From JBBRCX01 sp038204465 (GTDB taxonomy: Bacteria; Planctomycetota; Phycisphaerae; Tepidisphaerales; Tepidisphaeraceae), in assembly GCA_038204465.1 (NCBI GenBank), contig JBBRCX010000137.1:1-9896 (forward strand): a stretch of DNA of 9,896 nucleotides. The letters are read 5' to 3'. The notes under the pieces were generated by a model. That model ran no database searches. It saw only the letters and a list, made by a program, of their open reading frames with translations, and was not told the DNA's origin. Position numbers and translations under genes: made by a program. This document shows, piece after piece, positions 4,999 through 9,896 of this stretch (its first letter is position 1; every line of letters begins with the position of its first letter).

Positions 4999-7395
4999 AT
5001 GACTCAACCGATCAAGAGCCCAGCAGTGACCAAAACTTCGGCCGGGCAAACTTCGGTCATCGTCTTCGCCGCCGACAGCGCCGCCGAAGGCCTCCCCGTC
5101 GTCATCGGCGTCCCTTTTCCCAGGGGACAGCTGAAGGACGCCAGCAAAGTTGCAATCGTCGGCCCCGACGGCAGCCGCCGGCCCGGCGGCGCCCGCACCT
5201 TGGTCAATTGGCCCGATGGCTCCGCGCGCTGGTGTCTCACCAGTTTCCTCGCCAACCAGAAAGGCCAGCACGCGGTACAAGTCGGTGCTGACGGTTCAGC
5301 CGCCGCCGATTCATCCGCCGGGGCACCAAGCCTAAAGCTCACGCGCCAGGCCGATCGGACCACCATCGATAACGGCTCCGTCCGCGTCGTCCTCAGCGAA
5401 GCCGGCCCCGGGCCGATCCAGCGCCTCACCGCCCTCGGCCATGATTACATCAACCGCCCCGAGCAGTTCCGCCTCGTCGTGGACGCCGCCGACACGTCTC
5501 ACGAGACCGAACGCAAAATCACGATCCTCGAAGAATCGCCGGTTCGGGTTCGCGTCCGCGTTGAAGGCGCTCACTTCGACAGCCAGCGCCGGCGTAAGTT
5601 GAACTACCGCCTCGACGTCGAGTTGTGGGCAGGCTCGCCCGCGCTTCGCCTCGATTACCACTTCTTCAACCTCGAGCGCGGGCAGGACGATCTCGACATC
5701 GATCGCATCGCGATCGAATGCGACCTTTCCTTCACCGGCCAAACCCAGCGCCACGTCCTGCAGAAAGTGCACGGGCTGCTCTACGTCCCGCGCGAGGTGA
5801 GCAACCCGGCGCCGGTTGCGATCATCGCCGACGACACCCGCGGCAGCGCCCACGTCGAGCACCCCGACATGCTTCTCGACACCGCTGAATACAACTTCCA
5901 CCTTCGCCCGCCTCTGATCGATACCCCTGAGTGGCTCGGCGTCGGCGACTCCCAGCGCTGTGTCTACGCACGCATGCAGGACTTCGCGGCGATGCGCCCC
6001 AAGCGTCTCGCCTCGAAAGATTCGACCCTCACGCTGGAAGTCTGGCCTCCCTTTGCCGGCAAGCTGCGCCTCCCCCAGGGCCGCTCGCGCCGCCAGGTCT
6101 TCACGCTCGCCTTCGCCAATAAGCCGAAGCTCTCCGCCGCCGAGGCCGAAAGCCTCCTCGCCGCCCCAGCTTGGGAAGGACGCGCCAGCGTCGCGCCCCA
6201 GTGGCTCGCGCACTGCGCCGAGTTCGATCAGGATCGGACCTTCACCCCCGGCAGTAATATCCGCTTCGAAAAATACCTGCGCCGCCTCGTCCAACTCGCA
6301 ACGCCGCAGGGAATGTTCGATCTCGGCGACACGCCCGACTCCGGCTATCTCCGCACCTACATTCCCATCGGCGGCGCCCAGGAACCGCTCCCGGGCGCGC
6401 CTCCGATGAAGAAAGTCTTCATGGCCGGCGCCCACTCTCCCCTCGCCAGCTGGGCATTCCCCGAGTTCTACGAGCCGGTCTGGACCAACAACGAATACGA
6501 CGTCATCCACACCCTCGCGCAGGAAGTCATGCGGACCGGCCAGCTCGACCATTGGCAGACGCTGCGCTGGGCCGCCCGCCACAACATCGAGGTGGATTTC
6601 ATCTATCTCAGCGATCATCACCAGCAGCACCGTGCAACGCCCCAGCACAGCGCCCGCCACAACCGCAGCGGCGCCATCCTCAGTCACTTCTGGACCCAGG
6701 GCCTGCTCGAATATCACTGCCTCACCGGCGACCCCGACGCATTGGAAGTCGCCGCCGCGCTCGGCGACAAGATCATCGAAAACCTCACCGCCCCCGAGAT
6801 GCGCGAGTCGTTCTGGGGCTTCACCCGCGAGCTCGGCTGGCCGGCACTCGCCCTCTCGCTGCTGCACGACATCACCAATGAGCCGCGCTTCGGGAAACAG
6901 CTCAAGGAGATCGTTGACTTCTTCGTTGGTTATGATCGCCGCAAGTTCCACGGCCCCCTCAAGCTCTCCAGCGGCGACGCACGCTACAGCCTCGAGCGGC
7001 AGATGGTCTCCGGCTTCTTCGCCTACGCGTCGATGATCGAAGGCGTCGACAACTACCTGCGCCGCACCGGCGATAAGCCCGCCGAGCGGTGGCTGGTGCA
7101 GATGCTGGACGACCTCCGCCAGGCGCTCGACGACGCCAATCGCGAAGGCCAGCCCCTCTGGGCCGGGCTCATGTTGCCGCAGGCGATGGCCATCGGCTTC
7201 GAGCGCACCGGCGACGAACGCTACCTCCGCTCGGGAATGGTCTGTCTCTACGAGCTGCTCGACAGCGGCATTTGGCTCGGCTCGAGCGGCGAGACCAAGA
7301 CCGTGGCGATGAGCTACCGCGCGCTGGTACGCTTCCTGCATCACGTGCATCGCAACGGCATGCTCCAAAAGCTCGAGTATCCCGACTTGCCTTGA
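4999..7395 (+). CDS. PcRGLX/YetA-like protein, probable polysaccharide lyase (798 aa)
   Basis: The architecture fits the PcRGLX/YetA-like group (exo-rhamnogalacturonan lyase of family PL26 and relatives). An N-terminal RIFT barrel spans about residues 17-160, with the signatures GVPFPRG (37-43) and WPDGSARW (71-78). A central beta-sandwich spans about 160-390, and an alpha/alpha toroid about 405-790. The toroid carries conserved-looking stretches rich in acid, His and aromatic residues: GMFDLGDTPDSGYLRTY, WTNNEYDVIHTLAQE, HNIEVDFIYLSDHHQQH and SHFWTQGLLEYHCLTGD. Known PL26 enzymes cleave rhamnogalacturonan by beta-elimination, but this group is broad and the substrate here is not proven. No signal peptide or membrane segment is seen, pointing to cytoplasmic action on oligosaccharides already imported. 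No clear Shine-Dalgarno site precedes the ATG. The gene lies between a dioxygenase and an Ntn hydrolase, 80 and 101 bp away. Confidence 0.75.
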   Translation: MTQPIKSPAVTKTSAGQTSVIVFAADSAAEGLPVVIGVPFPRGQLKDASKVAIVGPDGSRRPGGARTLVNWPDGSARWCLTSFLANQKGQHAVQVGADGSAAADSSAGAPSLKLTRQADRTTIDNGSVRVVLSEAGPGPIQRLTALGHDYINRPEQFRLVVDAADTSHETERKITILEESPVRVRVRVEGAHFDSQRRRKLNYRLDVELWAGSPALRLDYHFFNLERGQDDLDIDRIAIECDLSFTGQTQRHVLQKVHGLLYVPREVSNPAPVAIIADDTRGSAHVEHPDMLLDTAEYNFHLRPPLIDTPEWLGVGDSQRCVYARMQDFAAMRPKRLASKDSTLTLEVWPPFAGKLRLPQGRSRRQVFTLAFANKPKLSAAEAESLLAAPAWEGRASVAPQWLAHCAEFDQDRTFTPGSNIRFEKYLRRLVQLATPQGMFDLGDTPDSGYLRTYIPIGGAQEPLPGAPPMKKVFMAGAHSPLASWAFPEFYEPVWTNNEYDVIHTLAQEVMRTGQLDHWQTLRWAARHNIEVDFIYLSDHHQQHRATPQHSARHNRSGAILSHFWTQGLLEYHCLTGDPDALEVAAALGDKIIENLTAPEMRESFWGFTRELGWPALALSLLHDITNEPRFGKQLKEIVDFFVGYDRRKFHGPLKLSSGDARYSLERQMVSGFFAYASMIEGVDNYLRRTGDKPAERWLVQMLDDLRQALDDANREGQPLWAGLMLPQAMAIGFERTGDERYLRSGMVCLYELLDSGIWLGSSGETKTVAMSYRALVRFLHHVHRNGMLQKLEYPDLP

Positions 7396-7496
7396 CGAAA
7401 ATGGAACGACGCGGCGCCCTGTGTCGCCCAGAACTGGCCCGCGCGACAGCTCGTAACGTTGTTGACTGCCCTGACGATTTACCGAGAACCTGATTC

Positions 7497-8639
7497 ATGA
7501 TGTGGACACCCGAATCCTGGTACCGAGACGCGCGTAAAATCGCCGAAGGCAAGGCGAAGCACCTGCGCGACCACGCGCAGATGGTCATCACCAACATGCT
7601 CCGCCTCGTGCCTCAGGTTCCACGCGCCGAGGTCCTCGAAAAGCTCAAGCAGTTCAACCGCCAAAGGCTCGAAGCGCTCCCGGATCTGGCGCGCTACCCC
7701 GAGCTGCGCGGGATGCGCGATCTCGTCGATGCCGCCTGGCGCGGAACCCGCGACGGCGCAGAAATGGACGAGGACACCTGGGCCGCCTCATGCAGCGGCA
7801 TCGAATTCCATCAGCGCTTCATCGTCGGAGGCCGCCTCACCCCCCAGCGCGCTCATTGCAGCTATATCTACTTCCCGACCAGCGAAGTCGGCCCCATTCT
7901 CGCCAACAACCTCGATTCCTGTCCCGAAGAACCGTTCATGCAACCCTTGTGGCCAGCCATCTCCGAGCATCTCATCCTCGGCGCGGTTTCATCCGGCGTG
8001 TTCCTCGACGAGGAATCCCCGGAGATCTTCCCCGCCCCCGTCTACCAGCTCGTCGCCCGCTACTGCCGCACCACCGAAGAAGCCGTTGAGATGTTCACCC
8101 GCTACAACCATTTCTGGGGTCCCTGCAATCTCCTCCTCGTCGATCGAAATCACAAGGTCGCGATGATCGAGAAGTCCTCCTGCCGCATCGGCGTGCGCTA
8201 CTCCCCCGACGGCTTCGGCTTCATCACCGCGATGACCCAGGAGCATCCCGAGATCCGCCGTTACGTTGACACAAAGAAGAAACAGTCCCTCGAAGCGCGC
8301 AACCTGCCCACGCCCTGTGCCGACACCGTCTATTGGAACCTTCAGGACCAGCGCCTCGTCTTGATGAACGAGTTGCTCAACGAAGCGCGGAAGAACCCGT
8401 CGATCGAAACCTTGCGCCGTATGATCCAGTTCCGCGACCCTAAGCGCGGAAACGTCTGCGGGAACGGCGAAGTCCCCTTCCCCGAAGGCCCGCCCCTCGA
8501 GCACACCCTGCGAACCAGCATCTGGCGCCTTCGCCATGGCACCGCCCTCTGGTGGGCCCGCGACTCCAAAACCGGCAAACCGAGCTTCGAAAACCCCATG
8601 CCCGACGTCAACTACAGCAACGTCTGGAAATGGGACTGA
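7497..8639 (+). CDS. C45-type Ntn hydrolase, acyl-CoA:6-APA acyltransferase-like (380 aa)
   Basis: This resembles the C45 group of N-terminal-nucleophile hydrolases (isopenicillin-N/acyl-CoA:6-aminopenicillanate acyltransferase and relatives), which cut or transfer amide-bound acyl groups after self-cleavage before a cysteine. Residues 99-110 (CSGIEFHQRFIV) form the usual pre-nucleophile region. Cys121 in AHCSYIYFPTSEVGP is the likely nucleophile, followed by ILANNLD (134-140), the equivalent of 'GRN-D'. The stretch from 180 (PAPVYQLVARYCRTTEEAV) to NLLLVDRNHKVAMIEKS (211-227) matches the 'P-x-x-L-R-x-x-L---EA---N--L-D--G-A--IE' core, and VCGNG near 320 fits a late family motif. ATGATG at 7497 is taken as start; the ribosome-binding site is weak. 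It ends 10 bp before dioxygenase 3, so the two are surely cotranscribed. Substrate unknown; an N-acylated amino compound would suit the family. Confidence 0.7.
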   Translation: MMWTPESWYRDARKIAEGKAKHLRDHAQMVITNMLRLVPQVPRAEVLEKLKQFNRQRLEALPDLARYPELRGMRDLVDAAWRGTRDGAEMDEDTWAASCSGIEFHQRFIVGGRLTPQRAHCSYIYFPTSEVGPILANNLDSCPEEPFMQPLWPAISEHLILGAVSSGVFLDEESPEIFPAPVYQLVARYCRTTEEAVEMFTRYNHFWGPCNLLLVDRNHKVAMIEKSSCRIGVRYSPDGFGFITAMTQEHPEIRRYVDTKKKQSLEARNLPTPCADTVYWNLQDQRLVLMNELLNEARKNPSIETLRRMIQFRDPKRGNVCGNGEVPFPEGPPLEHTLRTSIWRLRHGTALWWARDSKTGKPSFENPMPDVNYSNVWKWD

Positions 8640-8649
8640 GAGGAATCGA

Positions 8650-9516
8650 ATGGGCTCCCTCACCCCACAGCAGTTGGCTTTCTATGAGCGCGAGGGTTAC
8701 CTCGTCGTGCCCTACCTGTTGAACGACGCCGACATGGCCCCCGCGCGCGAGGCGATGAATCAGAAAGTCGACCAGATCGCCGCCGGCCTGCACGCCGCCG
8801 GCCTCATCTCCGACAAGCTCGAGAACCGCCCGTTCAAGTTCCGCCTCGCCGAACTCTTCGCAGGCCTCACCGATGAGCACTTCAACAACTTCGGGCGAAG
8901 CTGGCGCGACCGCTTTCCCGGCTACTTCGTCCTGATGTCCAATCCGAAGATCCTCGACCTCGTCGAATCGCTCATCGGTCCCGAGATCTTCGCCAACCCC
9001 GTATATAACGTGCGCCCCAAGGTGCCGAAGGTGGCCGCCGGAGTGGTCCCCTGGCACCAGGATAAAAGCTACTGGCCCGATGCCACCGCCAACCCGGTCA
9101 TTACCGTCTGGATCCCCCTCATCGACTCGACGCAGGAAAACGGCTGTCTTCACGTCTGGCCGCGCACCCACAAACAACGCGTCTTCTCCTATCACGCCGA
9201 ATCGTACAGCGGCACCAGCTACATCGAGATTGATGACGAGCACCTCGACGGCATTAAGCGCGAAGCGGTCGCCCTCACCATGCGCGCCGGCAGCGCGCTG
9301 CTGTTCAACGACCACTGCGTCCACATGTCCACCCCCAACCACTCCGACCACGTGCGCTGGAGCGTCGACCTCCGATACCAGTCCATCGACCAGGATCCGA
9401 TGCGCACTCACGGCATCGGCTTCCTCGCTCGCAGCCGCCAGCATCCGCAGCGCGTCGCGACGCTCGAAGATTGGCTTGCCAACCGCCCCGAGCACGCGGA
9501 GCCCGCTCCGGCTTAG
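8650..9516 (+). CDS. PhyH-family 2OG/Fe(II) dioxygenase 3 (288 aa)
   Basis: The frame is open from 8536, but that stretch lies inside the preceding gene. ATG 8650 follows AGAGGA by five bases and begins the normal PhyH opening (TPQQLAFYEREGYLVVPYL), so it is the start. The iron triad is His136 and Asp138 (VPWHQDKSYW) with His225 (DHCVHMS). Arg236 (HVRWSVDLRYQ), 11 residues past the distal His, should bind 2-oxoglutarate. GSALLFND precedes the distal His as in the family. Motif spacing and the WHQD and RWS-D-RY elements are shared with dioxygenase 1, so these two look like members of one subfamily retained in the same cluster. Translation is probably coupled to the Ntn hydrolase upstream. No signal peptide; the C-terminus (EHAEPAPA) is unstructured. 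The substrate cannot be read from sequence. Confidence 0.9.
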   Translation: MGSLTPQQLAFYEREGYLVVPYLLNDADMAPAREAMNQKVDQIAAGLHAAGLISDKLENRPFKFRLAELFAGLTDEHFNNFGRSWRDRFPGYFVLMSNPKILDLVESLIGPEIFANPVYNVRPKVPKVAAGVVPWHQDKSYWPDATANPVITVWIPLIDSTQENGCLHVWPRTHKQRVFSYHAESYSGTSYIEIDDEHLDGIKREAVALTMRAGSALLFNDHCVHMSTPNHSDHVRWSVDLRYQSIDQDPMRTHGIGFLARSRQHPQRVATLEDWLANRPEHAEPAPA

Positions 9517-9537
9517 GTCGAGACACAGCGATTTGAG

Positions 9538-9565
9538 TTGAAACCCGGTCCATGCTTGCTAGATT
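9538..9565 (+). promoter_or_regulatory. Sigma70-type promoter with extended -10
   Basis: TTGAAA (9538-9543), a 16-bp spacer and TAGATT (9560-9565) preceded by TGC form the best promoter match in the window. Transcription would start near 9572 and give a leader of about 75 bases to the short ORF at 9648. It starts a new unit after the cluster. Confidence 0.45.
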
Positions 9566-9647
9566 GCGCCTTCATCAAATGCCGGCATCCGCCGCGGCTT
9601 CACCAGCGGGCATCCGGGCTCATCGATCTCAGTTTAAGGAACTCACT

Positions 9648-9758
9648 ATGAACCGCACCGCAACCGGGCACAGCAGCATTGAGAGGCTTGAGAAGCGGCT
9701 GTTCTTCGCCGTCACCTTCCCCCAGAGCACCGGCTTCGAGAACGATACCGATATCTAG
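9648..9758 (+). pseudogene. Stump of a planctomycete secreted or surface-protein gene (36 codons)
   Basis: ATG 9648 has AAGGA seven bases upstream and a promoter before it. The product starts MNRTATGHSSIERLEKRLF and FAVTFPQSTGFENDTDI, then TAG. 'IE-LE-R-LF-A' is the N-terminal motif of many large planctomycete extracellular proteins, normally followed by hundreds of residues of beta-rich repeats or enzyme domains. Thirty-six codons are far too few. The start of a transposase gene lies 70 bp beyond the stop, so an insertion sequence has probably cut the gene, with the remainder outside the window. Alternatively a nonsense change came first. It could still be a real small secreted peptide, but that is less likely. 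Confidence 0.5.
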
Positions 9759-9788
9759 CACTACAGCGCTGAATCCGCTCAACGCCAC

Positions 9789-9801
9789 CCGCCGATGGCG
9801 G
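9789..9801 (+). repeat. CCGCC-GAT-GGCGG hairpin before the transposase
   Basis: A perfect five-pair GC stem with a three-base loop lies directly before the ribosome-binding-site hairpin. It may be part of the left-end structure of the insertion sequence. Confidence 0.5.
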
Positions 9802-9805
9802 TAAT

Positions 9806-9823
9806 ACCTCCTGTCAAGGAGGT
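9806..9823 (+). promoter_or_regulatory. Hairpin hiding the transposase ribosome-binding site
   Basis: ACCTCCT (9806-9812) pairs perfectly with AGGAGGT (9817-9823) over a GTCA loop. The 3' arm is the transposase Shine-Dalgarno site, five bases before its ATG at 9829. In RNA the stem would hide the site. For some insertion sequences, a hairpin formed in read-through transcripts is known to keep transposase translation low; here that role is inferred from structure. Confidence 0.65.
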
Positions 9824-9828
9824 CATGG

Positions 9829-9896
9829 ATGACCGCGGATCAAGTTGCGGCCCTTGGGCCGGCGTTTACTGAATACCTGCGTTGTTTCCAGCCCTG
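9829..9896 (+). CDS. Transposase N-terminus, IS701-like; runs off the right edge
   Basis: ATG 9829 follows AAGGAGGT at ideal spacing. The 22 visible residues, MTADQVAALGPAFTEYLRC and then FQP, resemble the start of IS701-family-like DDE transposases common in planctomycetes (typical openings pair 'LGPAF--YL--F--CF'). An alternative ATG at 9825 reaches a stop after 15 codons, so it is rejected. The right end, catalytic residues and terminal repeats are outside the window. The family is named from a short N-terminus and is moderately uncertain, but an insertion sequence also explains the broken gene just upstream. Confidence 0.55.
   Translation, partial: MTADQVAALGPAFTEYLRCFQP

Noticed and set aside
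5332..7368. 678-codon open frame on the minus strand
   Set aside because: It lies entirely opposite the lyase-like gene; it has low-complexity Ala/Gly/Glu/Val composition and no family features. Such frames arise from high GC at third positions.
8536..8649. Upstream extension of dioxygenase 3
   Set aside because: It overlaps the Ntn hydrolase in another frame with a Pro/Thr-rich product; the ATG at 8650 has a good ribosome-binding site.
8608..9495. 295-codon open frame on the minus strand
   Set aside because: It mirrors dioxygenase 3 and shows only GC-driven Val/Gly/Glu composition.

Overview
The window is GC-rich and most likely planctomycete, possibly Phycisphaerae. The best clue is a short ORF at 9648-9758 whose product begins with an 'IERLEKRLFFA' segment, the N-terminal motif typical of planctomycete secreted and surface proteins. 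Other hints are a membrane-protein fragment of a planctomycete type, several genes without a clear Shine-Dalgarno site, and several 2-oxoglutarate (2OG) dioxygenases of the PhyH type. This placement is inference, not proof.

The left third (1-2010) is a degraded, mobile-looking area, with all genes on the minus strand. It holds the 5' part of an unrecognised protein cut by the window edge (1-364), a remnant of a tyrosine recombinase (about 507-659), a 5'-degraded single-pass membrane protein (663-1001), short dispersed repeats (1054-1150 and 1979-1999), and a HicB-like/HicA-like pair. In that pair the partner gene follows the HicB-like gene with a TAATG overlap and carries one in-frame amber stop at codon 45.

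The centre and right (2015-9516) form a metabolic cluster. An AraC-family regulator (minus) is divergent from a plus-strand series: PhyH dioxygenase 1, PhyH dioxygenase 2, a PcRGLX/YetA-like (exo-rhamnogalacturonan-lyase-like) protein, a C45/acyl-CoA:6-APA-acyltransferase-type Ntn hydrolase, and PhyH dioxygenase 3. The last two are 10 bp apart, and the third dioxygenase has a good ribosome-binding site. The 131-bp divergent gap has -10-like boxes facing both ways and an 8-bp direct repeat with 20-bp period, so the AraC protein probably controls the dioxygenase side. The substrate cannot be read from sequence. A modified (for example O-alkylated or N-acylated) acidic glycan or glycoconjugate taken apart in the cytoplasm is a reasonable hypothesis: oxygenases remove or hydroxylate substituents, the Ntn hydrolase cuts or transfers an amide-linked acyl group, and the lyase-like protein acts on the uronic acid backbone. 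No signal peptide is visible on the complete cluster proteins.

The right edge (9538-9896) has a good sigma70-type promoter, the very short planctomycete-type secreted ORF, and then the start of a transposase gene. The transposase ribosome-binding site is locked in a perfect hairpin. The short ORF therefore looks like the stump of a surface-protein gene broken by an insertion sequence that continues beyond the window.
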